Assembly: GCF_035515035.1 (NCBI RefSeq) | Contig: NZ_DATJCA010000047.1 | Coordinates: 15,537-79,536, forward strand | Length of the DNA: 64,000 nucleotides | Reading direction: 5' to 3' | Origin: Gelidibacter sp035515035 | GTDB lineage: Bacteria > Bacteroidota > Bacteroidia > Flavobacteriales > Flavobacteriaceae | In this document: in pieces, positions 1 to 10,300 of the stretch | Layout of the letters: every line of letters begins with the position of its first letter | Position numbering within the stretch: the stretch's first letter is position 1 | Position numbers and translations under genes: made by a program | The notes under the pieces: generated by a model | The model's database searches: none | The model's input: only the letters and a program-made list of their open reading frames with translations | Told to the model about the DNA's origin: nothing

Positions 1-81
1 GACTATATAGAAGTTTGGGCAGAGCGTAATTCAGGTATTGGAAATATGGAAACACTTTCTTTAAATCTTACGGTAAGATAG
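1..81 (+). CDS. 3' end of an unidentified protein gene
   Basis: The window opens inside an open frame that ends at TAG (79-81). Only 26 residues remain, ending LSLNLTVR, too few to assign a family. The alternating hydrophobic/polar pattern would fit a terminal beta-strand, but this is only a guess. A strong hairpin at 199-233 follows and would terminate its transcript. Confidence 0.5.
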   Translation, partial: DYIEVWAERNSGIGNMETLSLNLTVR

Positions 82-198
82 CCTAAAAAACAACAAGAAT
101 CATATCTTCGAGTTTCTAAAATTCTACTTTAGTGTAGTTTGAATGATTCCGAAAATAAGTCATGATTTTTTAATTACCAGGTCATCATTATTATTAAA

Positions 199-233
199 AA
201 AAGCTTGATAAATCCATGATTTATCAAGCTTTT
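199..233. terminator. Bidirectional intrinsic terminator
   Basis: A perfect 15-bp inverted repeat (AAAAGCTTGATAAAT, loop CCATG, then its complement) with A-runs on one side and T-runs on the other. It lies between the partial gene ending at 81 and the convergent regulator gene ending at 287, so it can serve both transcripts. Confidence 0.85.
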
Positions 234-286
234 ATATTTGCGAGCACCGCCAAATCATCTTTACAAGCTCACGAGTTAAAAACTAT

Positions 287-1765
287 TTAAGACTGAAACT
301 TAGCGTTTAATTCTTCTACAATATTCTCGACCTTTCTATTTTTAGCGGCGCGCTCTAAATAAATAGCAGGCTTTTGTCTGACTTCACAATCCTGAATTGG
401 GCAGCGCTCACAGGTCACACCCACGTTTCGAGTAACAATATTGGGGTCGGAAAGGAAATTGATTTTTCTTTGGAGCTGTTTGTTAATCAGCAAGCCAACG
501 CTGATGCTACGGTAATGACCTTCCTTGAACGGATCTTTTGTAGCCGAAGACAATACCAAGTACTTCATCCCATCCTCTGGATAATTCGAAATTTGAAGAT
601 CGAATTCGTGCTCCTTTTCACTTTTACTGATATCTTCCAACATTTTTATGGACACCCAACGTCTACAATAATGTTCACCTGCTTCATTGGCATGAGGCGA
701 GTGGTGATGGGATAAGTGCAATTCTTTTTTGAGGTAGAATTTTTCGCTTCCTGCCTTATGGGTAAATCTCAAAAAGAACAAATTCTGAAGATCAAATTCT
801 TCAGGCAGCACATTGGTCAAACGCTGATAAAAAGATTCGGCCGATGCATTAAAACTTTCAATCGCGCTCAAAAATAAATCTCTGTCTAAAGTTTCCTTTA
901 CAAAAATCTCATTCAAGAGCACTTTAATTTTAGCCTTTGGAATGATGAGTGCACCAGCAAAATACGACGCGTAAAAATTATTCAATACCTGATCAAAGGT
1001 TTTAAACTTAATCCATGGAAACGTGTACAAACGCTCCTCTATTTCAAGGTAATTATAAGCCAGTTCTTTGGCATAGATAAACGTCCGTTGCGCTTCATCA
1101 ATCTCGTTGGCCAGCAACAATGTTTTGGTTTTTGGAACAAACACCGATCTCAAATTATCCAAAGCTTCAAACTTGTTCAATTCGTCATCTACTAGTGTAT
1201 AACCAAACTCTTCCACCAAAATTTCTCCCAAATCCCTGGAAGTGATGGGCAGTTTTAAATTAATCTGGTACGCTTTGGCGAACTTTAAAACGCCCTGTTC
1301 CAAATCTTCAAAATAATTATTGTTGGCTTCTTGAAAAGAGCGCACAGAAGCTAAGAAAAAACTCTCCCTACTGAAATTATAGTTTTGCGCAATTTTAATA
1401 ATGGTGCTGATAAATGCATTCACTTTGGAAGGGGCATTCGCAACGATATCTATCAAGTCACTTTCTTTGATTCCAAAGAGGTCTAAAGGAATTTCCTTCA
1501 GAATTTTTGAACTGAGCAAATCACCGATCGGCGCCAGATTCTTATCCAACTTCAAAGACACCATCTGATCATAAGGCACATCCAATTTTTCTGCAAGTGC
1601 CATAATCTTATCCGGTTTTGGATATTTTTTTCCGTTTTCAATTTCATTTAAATAAGACTTTGATAAGCCTGAGAGTTTGGACAGACCAAAGAGCGATAAA
1701 TTCTTTTCAGTCCTTATCTGCTTTAGCTTTAAGCCAAATATTATTTTGATATAATCTTCTTCCAT
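287..1765 (-). CDS. XRE-family regulator with IrrE/DUF2083-type domain (RamB-like)
   Basis: A 492-residue transcription factor. Residues about 10-65 form an XRE/Cro helix-turn-helix (RTEKNLSLFGLSKLSGLSK). The middle corresponds to the ImmA/IrrE-type region, but the protease HExxH is absent (KELAYNYLE lies where it would be expected), so it is probably a sensor rather than a peptidase. The C-terminus has the Cys cluster CERCPIQDC (Cys452, 455, 460), typical of short-chain fatty acyl regulators (DUF2083). This family includes RamB, which controls acetate and glyoxylate genes in corynebacteria. It is divergent from aceB across 120 bp, so control of the glyoxylate shunt is the likely role (inference). 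The ATG at 1765 is preferred over an upstream in-frame TTG at 1798, because the best promoter lies between the two. Confidence 0.88.
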   Translation of the reverse strand: MEEDYIKIIFGLKLKQIRTEKNLSLFGLSKLSGLSKSYLNEIENGKKYPKPDKIMALAEKLDVPYDQMVSLKLDKNLAPIGDLLSSKILKEIPLDLFGIKESDLIDIVANAPSKVNAFISTIIKIAQNYNFSRESFFLASVRSFQEANNNYFEDLEQGVLKFAKAYQINLKLPITSRDLGEILVEEFGYTLVDDELNKFEALDNLRSVFVPKTKTLLLANEIDEAQRTFIYAKELAYNYLEIEERLYTFPWIKFKTFDQVLNNFYASYFAGALIIPKAKIKVLLNEIFVKETLDRDLFLSAIESFNASAESFYQRLTNVLPEEFDLQNLFFLRFTHKAGSEKFYLKKELHLSHHHSPHANEAGEHYCRRWVSIKMLEDISKSEKEHEFDLQISNYPEDGMKYLVLSSATKDPFKEGHYRSISVGLLINKQLQRKINFLSDPNIVTRNVGVTCERCPIQDCEVRQKPAIYLERAAKNRKVENIVEELNAKFQS

Positions 1766-1769
1766 AAAA

Positions 1770-1798
1770 CAAATATAATGATTTTTGCGAATAACCAA
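1770..1798 (-). promoter_or_regulatory. Promoter of the XRE regulator, possibly leaderless
   Basis: On the minus strand TATATTTG (1777 down to 1770) matches the Bacteroidetes -7 consensus TAnnTTTG, with TTG about 18 bp upstream as a -33 element. The -7 box ends only 4 nt before the ATG at 1765. Transcription would therefore begin at or just inside the start codon, implying little or no leader. Confidence 0.55.
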
Positions 1799-1833
1799 TT
1801 TCAGCGAAATAATTTATTTAGCGAACGTTCGCT
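1787..1833. promoter_or_regulatory. Phased GCGAA operator between regulator and aceB
   Basis: GCGAA occurs at 1787, 1804 and 1821, spaced exactly 17 bp apart. The third copy is part of a perfect 14-bp palindrome, AGCGAACGTTCGCT (1820-1833). The array occupies the intergenic gap between the divergent XRE regulator and aceB. This is the expected place for the regulator's own operator, but binding is inferred. RamB-type sites known elsewhere are rich in TTTGCAAA-like halves, which TTTGCGAA resembles. Confidence 0.55.
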
Positions 1834-1885
1834 TGTTTTTTAAAAATAATTATTTTATCATTGCTCTCACAAACATCTCACTATC

Positions 1886-3487
1886 ATGCAAAACACACTT
1901 TTAAAATCAGCAAAATTAAAATTTTCTAAAAATGTTGAAGATCACTACCCCGACATTCTGTCGCCAGACGCTCTTACATTTCTCATCGCCTTGCACGAAA
2001 GGTTCAATTCTGAAAGGTTAGTACTTCTAGAAAAACGTGTTCAACAGCAAACCATTTTTGATGAAGGGAAATTCCCGGAATTTTCAAGAGAGACCACGCA
2101 TATTAGAAATAATGAATGGACCGTTGGTAACTTACCGAAGGATTTACAAGATAGACGTGTAGAAATCACAGGCCCTGTAGACAGAAAAATGATTATCAAT
2201 GCTTTAAATTCTGGCGCCAAAACATTTATGGCCGATTTAGAGGACAGTAATGCACCTACTTGGAAAAACACTATGGAAGGCCAACAAAACCTGAGAGATG
2301 CCAATACAAAATCAATTTCTTTAGTGGACAAAAAACGCAATAAGACGTACGCACTAAATCAAGAAACCGCCGTTCTAATGGTGAGACCAAGAGGCTTGCA
2401 TTTAAACGAAAGACACCTCTTAATTAATGATGATGAAGAAGCTTCGGGCAGTTTGGTCGATTTTGGGTTGTATGTGTTTCACAATACCACTACCTTATTA
2501 AATAACCAGACCGCGCCCTATTTCTATCTGCCAAAATTGGAACATTCATTAGAGGCACGCTGGTGGAATGATGTTTTTACGTTTGCCCAAGACTATCTGG
2601 AAGTCCCCAAGGGAACTTTTAAAGCGACTGTTTTAATAGAGACGATCACCGCCAGCTTTCAGTTGGATGAAATTATCTATGAGCTGAAAGATCATATTGT
2701 TGGTTTGAATTGTGGGCGTTGGGATTATATTTTCTCGTATATCAAAAAATTTAGAAACCATCCCAATTTTATTGTTCCAAACCGCGATCAAGTCACCATG
2801 ACCACACCTTTTATGGATGCCTATTCAAAGTTGGTCATCCAGCGCTGCCATAAAAGAGGCATTCTAGCCATAGGCGGAATGGCGGCACAGATTCCCATTA
2901 AAAATGACGAAAGAGCCAATAGTGCGGCTTTGGAAAAAGTTAGAAAAGATAAAGAACGTGAGGTCAAAAATGGTCATGATGGCACATGGGTTGCACATCC
3001 CGGTTTGGTTGCCGTGGCCATGCAGAAATTTGACAAGCATATGTCCGGACCAAACCAATTACATGTTTCAAGAAACGATGTCAACATTACAGCACAAGAC
3101 CTGGTTGAACTCCCTTTGGGTACAATTTCCGAAACTGGAGTAAGAAAAAACATTAATGTTGGGATCCTATATACCGAAGCCTGGTTACGAGGATATGGCG
3201 CAGTGGCACTCTATAACCTAATGGAAGACGCAGCAACCGCCGAAATATCGCGGACTCAAGTATGGCAATGGCTAAAAAACGAAGTCACGCTGGAAGATGG
3301 GAGAACCTTTAACCTAGAGCTCTACAAAGAACTTTTAGATGACGAAGTAGAAAAAATAATTAGGGAGTTTGGCTCAGATCACATGAAAAGTTCAAAATTC
3401 CAATTGGCAATTGACCTTTTTGACAATCTCGTCCAATCAGAAGATTTTGAAGAGTTTTTAACATTGCCGGCATATCAATACCTCTAA
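1886..3487 (+). CDS. aceB: Malate synthase A
   Basis: A 533-residue cytosolic enzyme, the usual malate synthase A length, that condenses glyoxylate with acetyl-CoA to malate. The family signature KDHIVGLNCGRWDYIF is intact, as are MVRPRGLHLNE (active-site Arg region), FMADLEDSNAPTW (metal-site region) and NLMEDAATAEISR (catalytic acid region). It is followed 73 bp later by isocitrate lyase, so the two form the classical glyoxylate operon for growth on acetate or fatty acids. The divergent XRE regulator and the GCGAA array upstream suggest carbon-source control. Confidence 0.97.
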   Translation: MQNTLLKSAKLKFSKNVEDHYPDILSPDALTFLIALHERFNSERLVLLEKRVQQQTIFDEGKFPEFSRETTHIRNNEWTVGNLPKDLQDRRVEITGPVDRKMIINALNSGAKTFMADLEDSNAPTWKNTMEGQQNLRDANTKSISLVDKKRNKTYALNQETAVLMVRPRGLHLNERHLLINDDEEASGSLVDFGLYVFHNTTTLLNNQTAPYFYLPKLEHSLEARWWNDVFTFAQDYLEVPKGTFKATVLIETITASFQLDEIIYELKDHIVGLNCGRWDYIFSYIKKFRNHPNFIVPNRDQVTMTTPFMDAYSKLVIQRCHKRGILAIGGMAAQIPIKNDERANSAALEKVRKDKEREVKNGHDGTWVAHPGLVAVAMQKFDKHMSGPNQLHVSRNDVNITAQDLVELPLGTISETGVRKNINVGILYTEAWLRGYGAVALYNLMEDAATAEISRTQVWQWLKNEVTLEDGRTFNLELYKELLDDEVEKIIREFGSDHMKSSKFQLAIDLFDNLVQSEDFEEFLTLPAYQYL

Positions 3488-3494
3488 AAAAACA

Positions 3495-3525
3495 ATCCTG
3501 CGATTGCGGCCACAATCAACAGGAT
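3495..3525 (+). other. Hairpin in the aceB-aceA gap
   Basis: ATCCTG pairs with CAGGAT and inner GATTG pairs with CAATC around a CGGCCA loop, in the 73-nt gap between aceB and aceA. No U-tract follows, so it is more likely an mRNA-stability or processing element than a terminator. Its function is not demonstrated. Confidence 0.35.
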
Positions 3526-3560
3526 CTCATTATTACTAACAAATAACTTATCACAAAATT

Positions 3561-5186
3561 ATGAAAAATTTAGAACAAAGTAGCTATAGTTCTGCATTGC
3601 AAACTGTAAGAGACCTCAAAGCCAAGTATGGAACTACTTGGAATGCCATCAACCCGGAAGGCGCCGCTCGTATGGTGGTTCAAAATCGTTTTAAAACGGG
3701 TTTGGATATCGCTAAATATACCGCAGCCATTATGAGAAAGGATATGGCAGAATATGATGCAGACCCTTCAAGCTATACCCAATCCTTAGGTTGCTGGCAT
3801 GGTTTTGTGGCGCAACAGAAAATGATCGCCGTTAAAAAACACCATAAAACTACAAGCAAAAAATACCTCTATCTATCCGGTTGGATGGTTGCCGCTTTAC
3901 GTTCTGAATTTGGACCGTTGCCAGATCAATCCATGCACGAGAAAACCACAGTTCCTAATTTGATAAAAGAAATTTACGATTTCTTACGTCAAGCAGATGC
4001 CATTGAGCTCAACGATTTATTTACGAAACTTGAAAAAGGTGAAGACGTACAAGATCAAATCGATAATTTTGAAACCCATATTGTTCCTATTATAGCCGAT
4101 ATTGATGCGGGTTTTGGAAATGAAGAGGCGACCTATTTATTGACAAAAAAAATGATTGAAGCTGGCGCCTGTGCCATTCAAGTTGAAAATCAAGTTTCGG
4201 ACGCCAAGCAATGTGGGCATCAAGATGGAAAGGTGACTGTACCCCATGAGGATTTTATCGCAAAACTAAACGCGATTCGGTATGCCTTTATAGAATTGGG
4301 AATACCTGAGGGAATCATTGTGGCAAGAACAGATTCTGAAGGCGCTAGCTTAACTCAAAAGCTGCCGGTGAGCAAAATATCAGGAGATCTGGCTTCTCAA
4401 TATTTAGCCTTCGTAGATGCAGAAGAGATGACTATCGATCAGGCAAAAGATGACGACGTGATGCTTAAAAGAGACGGAAAATTATACCGCCCCATACGAT
4501 TGGCCAATGGCCTATATCAATTTAAGGAAGGTTCTAATATTGATCGTGTAGTTTTGGATTGTATAACAAGCTTACAAAACGGAGCCGATCTGTTATGGAT
4601 AGAGACGCCAACTCCAAACGTCAAGCAAATTGCACATATGGTTAACCGAATTAAAGAAGTAATACCTAATGCTAAACTGGTCTATAACAATTCACCATCT
4701 TTTAATTGGACCCTAAATTTCCGCCATCAAGCTTACGATGAAATGCTTGAAGAAGGTGAAAATATGACCGGGTATAATAGACATAATTTAATGGATGCCG
4801 ACTATGACGTTTCTGAACTTTCCTATCGTGCTGACGAGAAAATCAGGACCTTCCAAAGAGATGCTGCAAGAGACGCAGGAATTTTCCATCATTTAATCAC
4901 CTTGCCAACCTACCATACCACCGCACTTCATATGAATGATTTAACGGAAGGGTATTTTGGAGAAGACGCGATGCTGGCCTATGTAAGAGGGGTCCAAAGA
5001 CAGGAAATCCAAAAAGGTGTTTCTTGTGTAAAACACCAACGCATGGCAGGCTCAGATCTTGGCGACAGCCATAAAACCTTTTTTGCGGGGGAGAATGCCT
5101 TAAAAGCAGGCGGAGAAAAGAATACCAGCAATCAATTTGAATTCAAAAGAAATGTTACAAAACCAGAACTGGTGATGGACAAATAG
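3561..5186 (+). CDS. aceA: Isocitrate lyase
   Basis: A 541-residue enzyme that cleaves isocitrate to glyoxylate and succinate, the first step of the glyoxylate bypass. The active-site loop reads KQCGHQ near residue 216. The second position is Gln rather than Lys/Arg of the classical signature, as I recall for the longer Pseudomonas-type isocitrate lyases of about 530 residues. DIDAGFGNEEATY (metal binding) and VARTDSEGA are also present. It is about 100 residues longer than the E. coli enzyme, the extra sequence lying after VARTDSEGA. It is co-directional with aceB and ends before a strong terminator. Confidence 0.97.
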   Translation: MKNLEQSSYSSALQTVRDLKAKYGTTWNAINPEGAARMVVQNRFKTGLDIAKYTAAIMRKDMAEYDADPSSYTQSLGCWHGFVAQQKMIAVKKHHKTTSKKYLYLSGWMVAALRSEFGPLPDQSMHEKTTVPNLIKEIYDFLRQADAIELNDLFTKLEKGEDVQDQIDNFETHIVPIIADIDAGFGNEEATYLLTKKMIEAGACAIQVENQVSDAKQCGHQDGKVTVPHEDFIAKLNAIRYAFIELGIPEGIIVARTDSEGASLTQKLPVSKISGDLASQYLAFVDAEEMTIDQAKDDDVMLKRDGKLYRPIRLANGLYQFKEGSNIDRVVLDCITSLQNGADLLWIETPTPNVKQIAHMVNRIKEVIPNAKLVYNNSPSFNWTLNFRHQAYDEMLEEGENMTGYNRHNLMDADYDVSELSYRADEKIRTFQRDAARDAGIFHHLITLPTYHTTALHMNDLTEGYFGEDAMLAYVRGVQRQEIQKGVSCVKHQRMAGSDLGDSHKTFFAGENALKAGGEKNTSNQFEFKRNVTKPELVMDK

Positions 5187-5187
5187 A

Positions 5188-5240
5188 GCAATTTTGTTAA
5201 TTGCGACAGGTGCGCTATCGCAATTAACATTGCTGTTTTC
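5188..5240 (+). terminator. Terminator after aceA
   Basis: GCAAT-(TTT bulge)-GTTAATTGCGA pairs with TCGCAATTAACATTGC (5218-5233), followed by TGTTTTC. The 16-bp stem directly after the aceA stop marks the end of the glyoxylate operon. Confidence 0.8.
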
Positions 5241-5397
5241 TCAAATACTTGGTTTTAAAATATATGTGGGTTTTTAACTACTGATTTTTGTTAATATAAC
5301 ACTTCTAGACTTTAGGTTTCCATTCTAGATGCCTATATTTATCAGAATACATATTTATAAGACTTACACAATATTAATTTTTAAAATAAAATAATAA

Positions 5398-6573
5398 ATG
5401 AAAGGCAGAAAGTTACTGATGATTCCTGGTCCAATAGAGTTTGAACCGGAGGTCTTACAGGCAATGGGCATGGCTACGACCAGCCATGTGGCACCAGGTT
5501 TTATTGAGGTTTTTGCAAATAGCCTTGAGCTCATGAGAGAGGTATGGAAGGCTCCAAAAGGGCAACCTTTTATCGTGGCGGGAACTGGAACCTTGGCTAT
5601 GGACATGGCAGCCTGCAACCTTATAGAAAAAGACGATTCGGTATTGGTGATTTCAACAGGATACTTTGGTAAACGTTTTAAAGACATTATGGAACGCTAT
5701 GGAGCAACCACCACTATACTAGAAGCTCCTTTGGGCGAAGTTATTAGTCTTGAAGCCATTGAAAGAGAACTCAAAACCAAGCAATATAAAGCCCTGACCA
5801 TAACCCATGTTGATACCTCAACGGGAATATTGGTAGACCCAGAACCTATAGCAAAATTAGCCACAAAATATAATACTTTAAGTATTCTAGATGGCGTTTG
5901 CTCCGTGGCCGGCGAAGCGATAGATCAAGAGGAATGGGGACTGGATGTCGTTTTGACAGGCTCTCAAAAAGCTATTGGAGTTCCTCCTGGACTCGCACTT
6001 TTAATGGTTTCAGAAAAAGCAATGAAGGTTTGGAATAAAAGAAAAACCCCAGTAGCCAATTATTATTCGGATTGGCAAAATTGGTTGCCCGTCATGCGTG
6101 CCTATGAAGAAAGGAAACCTTCCTATTTTGGCACACCACCTGTCAATTTAATTGTGGCTTTAGAAACGAGCTTAAAAATCATCTGTAAAGAAGGTCTGAG
6201 TGAACGGGTAATACGACATCAAGTATTGGCAAATGCATTTAGAGCTGGAATTACCGCATTAAATCTTGAGATTTTACCGAAAACGAATCACTTGGCAGCC
6301 AATACACTTACTGCAGTATACTATCCTAAAGGAATTGATGGTACGGCAATAGTAACTAAAATGGCGAACAATAATGTTATCGTAGCAGGTGGACTACTTT
6401 CTGACATAAAGACCTCTTATTTTAGGATAGGCCATATGGGATCCGTTTCCCCTAATGATCTTATTGCTGTACTAAGTGCGTTAGAACGTTCTTTATCAGA
6501 ATTGGGACATCAAATGGAACTTGGAAAATGCTTGGCAGCTTTCCAAAATGAAATCTTAAATTCTAAAGTTTGA
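5398..6573 (+). CDS. Class V aminotransferase, alanine(serine)-glyoxylate type
   Basis: A 391-residue fold-type I PLP enzyme. The N-terminal MIPGPIEFEPEVL motif and GTGTLAMDMA (cofactor phosphate loop) are typical of alanine/serine-glyoxylate aminotransferases. The PLP lysine is Lys191 in TGSQKAIGVPPG, and ILDGVCSVAGE supplies the cofactor-contact Asp. The likely reaction is transamination of glyoxylate to glycine using alanine or serine. Its place just after the glyoxylate operon fits this, though a terminator and 210 bp separate it from aceA, so it has its own promoter. Related members act on 2-aminoethylphosphonate or serine, so the exact amino donor is uncertain. Confidence 0.85.
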   Translation: MKGRKLLMIPGPIEFEPEVLQAMGMATTSHVAPGFIEVFANSLELMREVWKAPKGQPFIVAGTGTLAMDMAACNLIEKDDSVLVISTGYFGKRFKDIMERYGATTTILEAPLGEVISLEAIERELKTKQYKALTITHVDTSTGILVDPEPIAKLATKYNTLSILDGVCSVAGEAIDQEEWGLDVVLTGSQKAIGVPPGLALLMVSEKAMKVWNKRKTPVANYYSDWQNWLPVMRAYEERKPSYFGTPPVNLIVALETSLKIICKEGLSERVIRHQVLANAFRAGITALNLEILPKTNHLAANTLTAVYYPKGIDGTAIVTKMANNNVIVAGGLLSDIKTSYFRIGHMGSVSPNDLIAVLSALERSLSELGHQMELGKCLAAFQNEILNSKV

Positions 6574-7230
6574 GGACAGAAAAATTCAGCCTCTTTTAAA
6601 ACGTCTAAAATTCAAGGCAAAAAAGTGATATTGCCATCCATGAAATTGGAATTCCCATGCATCCATTTGAGGCAAACGCCTAACAAATATAGGAGTTGTT
6701 CGGGTTTATTTAGGTAATTGGTCAAGTCTACAACATAGGCAAACCGCATTTTTTAAATTGATTTAATAGCGCAACCTATTCTAAAATACTCCTGAAGGAA
6801 CCCCTTGAAGATTTTTTCCAGACTTTATATTGCATATTCCGTCTGGATTTCTCCCACATTTTGATATCGAATTATTAGTCTTGGTTTTAACATGTTCTTT
6901 TATTTATAATTTTTATTTAATAAAATAGAACTTTTATAAAAAACCCTTTTGAATCCAGGAAAATTTGAAGTGGTTTTAGTTTTTAAGGTGTCCCATTCTC
7001 TTTCTAGCTATCTCTTAGCGTGTAGGAACTCGAATAGCATGAAGTCTCAATTTTATAAGATAAAGACTACAAGTCAACAACTTACGCTGCCCTTAACCAT
7101 ATTGGCAAGTTTTCTAAAGAATAAGATCCCTTGGATTTTATACCTCTTTATCACGCAAATCAGACATTCTCTTCTATGACGGGAAAACTCAGAATATTCG
7201 TAGTTCAGATTGATCTAACCTCTAACCGCA
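6574..7230. other. Gene-free stretch before the SusC promoter
   Basis: About 660 bp with no convincing gene. Two short frames exist: a minus-strand ATG frame at 6749-6612 of 45 residues, and a plus-strand TTG frame at 6949-7179 of 76 residues. Neither shows a recognisable family, lipobox or ribosome-binding context. It may be decayed sequence or a long regulatory leader region. Confidence 0.5.
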
Positions 7231-7261
7231 TTTGGATTTCAAAAAAAATCATCTATATTTG
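7231..7261 (+). promoter_or_regulatory. Consensus sigma-A promoter of the SusC/SusD genes
   Basis: TTTG (7231-7234), a 19-bp spacer, then TATATTTG (7254-7261). This matches the Bacteroidetes housekeeping promoter TTTG-N19-21-TAnnTTTG at every defined position. It lies 72 bp upstream of the SusC start codon, leaving a leader of about 65 nt. Confidence 0.85.
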
Positions 7262-7333
7262 TTAAGGTCAACATAACGTTTTGTTAAATAAAGACTAAAA
7301 GAAATGAATATTAATTAATTATTTACTTAAATT

Positions 7334-10300
7334 ATGAAAGTAAAATTAACTGGATTTTTAACACTGTTAATGATTTTTCTTGCGCAGTTGAGTTTTGCTC
7401 AAGGAAAAATAGTTACCGGAACAGTGACCGATGAAAAACAAATGCCACTGCCGGGTGTAAACGTAATCATTCAAGGCGCTGCCAAAGGAGCAGTTACAGA
7501 TTTTGATGGAAAATATTCATTGGAAGTTGCTGAGGGACAAACTTTACATTTTACCAGTATGGGATTTGAAGATCAATTGGTAAAAGTGGGAGCATCCAAT
7601 ATTATTGATGTTTCTTTAAGGGAGTCAGCAATGGCTCTGGACGAAGTTTTCGTGGTAGCCTATGGAACCGCTACAAAAGATACGTATACAGGATCCGCAT
7701 CTGTTGTTAAAAGCAGCGACATTAAAGACGTTCCGACCGCTTCCTTTCAGGATGCGCTGGCTGGTAAAGCGGCAGGGGTAAATGTTACCAAAGGATCAGG
7801 ACAGGTTGGATCTTCAACCAGCATCCAGATTCGTGGAATTGGCTCTATGAACGCATCCACACAACCCCTTTATGTTATTGACGGTGTTCCTGTGTCTTCT
7901 GGCAATTCAGGCCAACTATCAGATCAAATTTTGGTTACCAACAATATCATGAACACCCTAAATCCGAGTGACATTGAATCCATCACTATATTGAAGGATG
8001 CGGCCGCATCTGCATTATATGGATCTAGAGCTGCTAACGGTGTGGTTATGATTACCACCAAACGAGGAAAAACCGGGGAGCCTCGAATTACGATTAAATC
8101 TTCAACCGGTTTTAGTCCATCTTGGGCAACAGACAATTATGAAGCCGCAAGTACTCAAGAGAACGTAAATTATCTATATCGTGTTTTCCATGATTATAAT
8201 ACATCAAGCGGAAAAACTGACGCAGTCGCAAATGCTGATGCTATCAGACGTTTGAACGTGAAATTTAATAAACATGGGTATTATTTTGAAACCAGTGGCA
8301 CTGGCGTAGGAGAAAACCTAATGATTAAAGGGATGACCGATGGTTTGGTTAATAGAGAAGGTCAATATTATGATTGGGAAGATGCTTATTTTAGAACAGC
8401 AATCAACCAAAGCCAAGATATTGCTGTAAGTGGCGGAAATGAGAAAACAAATTATTATTCTTCTTTTTCTTACACTAAAGATGAGGGCCGAGTGAAAATT
8501 AATGAAAACGAACGTATTTCAGGAAGGGTCAATTTAGAACAGAAAATAGGGAAGTTCATCGAATTTACAGCTAAAGTAAACGTTGCCCAAACTGAATTAT
8601 CAGGATTTAATGATAGTCGAAATCTTAGTACCAACTACTATGAGCAAACCCGAAACCTCCTTTGGGGCTTATACCATCCTACGGATTATAAAACTGGAGA
8701 GCCTTGGAAGGCGCGTTTTGGAAGTTTAGCACAGAATAACGTCTATTACGACAATGAATGGGAAAACTCTTCAAGAACTTTAAGGGTGAGTGCAATAGAA
8801 GGCCTGAAAGTTAATATTCTACCGGAACTTAATGTGCAAACTCTTTTTTCCTATGACAATATTGAAACTAAAGACCATTTATACTACAGCCGTTTACATT
8901 ATAACGGACAAGGGCTCGGAACCGTTGATGAAATGTCCACAAACACAAGAAGTATAGTTTCTTCTACAACCTTAAATTACGCGAAAGATTTTGGTGTACA
9001 TCATTTAGACTTTTTAGCGGGTTATGAAGTTGAAAAAAATCAAACCGATTATATTCGTGCTTCAGGTAAAGATTTACCTTCAAGTAATTTACACACTGTT
9101 GCCACCGCAGGAGAAAAAGATGCTACGGCGTACTATTGGGGAAATAACATGATGTCTATCCTGTCTAGATTGGAATACAGTTTTGATAAGAAGTATTATC
9201 TTTCTGGCTCTTTCCGACGTGATGGGAGTTCAAAATTAGGTCCGGATTCACGCTGGGGTAACTTTTGGTCGGTTGGCGCTTCTTGGAATATCAGTAAAGA
9301 AGCTTTCTTAACGGACGTAGAAGCAATCAGTAATCTTAGTTTGAGAGCTTCATACGGAGTTAACGGTACGTTGCCACCATCTAATTTTGGTTGGAGATCG
9401 CTTACGGGGTATGGCGCACAATATATGGAGACTGCCGGTGGCACGCTGAGTAATGTCGCCGATGAAAACCTTTCATGGGAGACCAATTATTCAACCGACA
9501 TTGCATTAGAATTTGGATTGTTAAAAAATCGAATTTATGGAACTATCGAATATTTTACACGAGATTCCAAAGATCTATTGCAGAGTGTACCAATTTCACG
9601 TGTAACAGGTTTTAGTTCTACCCTAAAAAACATCGGATCTATTAGAAATAAGGGTCTGGAGTTAACTTTAGGAGGTGATATTATTCGCACCAACGATGTA
9701 ACCTGGAGTGCTTCCGTAAATGCATCTTTCGTCGATTCAAAGGTTCTCGAGTTAAGCGAAGGAGCAGATATTATTTGGGTTAATGATGGAGATGCTACCG
9801 CTCAATACATTTACCGTGAAGGCGAATCGACATTAGCTTTTTATGGTTATGAATATGCTGGAGTTGATCCTGCAAATGGTTTGAGCAGATATTATGTCAA
9901 TGATAAAGACAACCCGCAAGCTGGTGATTTTCTTCTTAACGGACGAGGCGCGACATATGATTTTAATGACGCAAATTACACCATCATAGGCGATGGTATT
10001 CCTGACGTTTTTGGAGGTATAAATACTCAAGTAGGATATAAAGGCTTTTCCTTAGGTTTAGATTTTATCTACAAATTGGGTGGAAAACTATATGACGGAG
10101 CTGAAAAGGATGTTTCAGATGATGGCTACTACTGGGAGCGAATCCGTTCGCAATATGCATATGACGACATGTGGACTGAGGAAAACCCTAATGGCAGTTT
10201 GCCAAAGGTAAGTGGTAATGACCTTACCGATGCCATACAGAAAAGTGGAAGACATATTTATGATGCAAGTTTTCTTAGGTTGAAAAACATCCGATTAAAC

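Noticed and set aside
374..715. 113-codon plus-strand ORF over the XRE regulator
   Set aside because: It lies antisense inside a gene with clear domain motifs and has no motif of its own.
6949..7179. 76-codon plus-strand ORF before SusC
   Set aside because: Starts with TTG, no ribosome-binding context and no recognisable family; low-complexity hydrophobic composition.
7254..7261. SusC locus as a polysaccharide utilisation locus
   Set aside because: No glycoside hydrolase, lyase or hybrid two-component/ECF regulator is present nearby; peptidases are.
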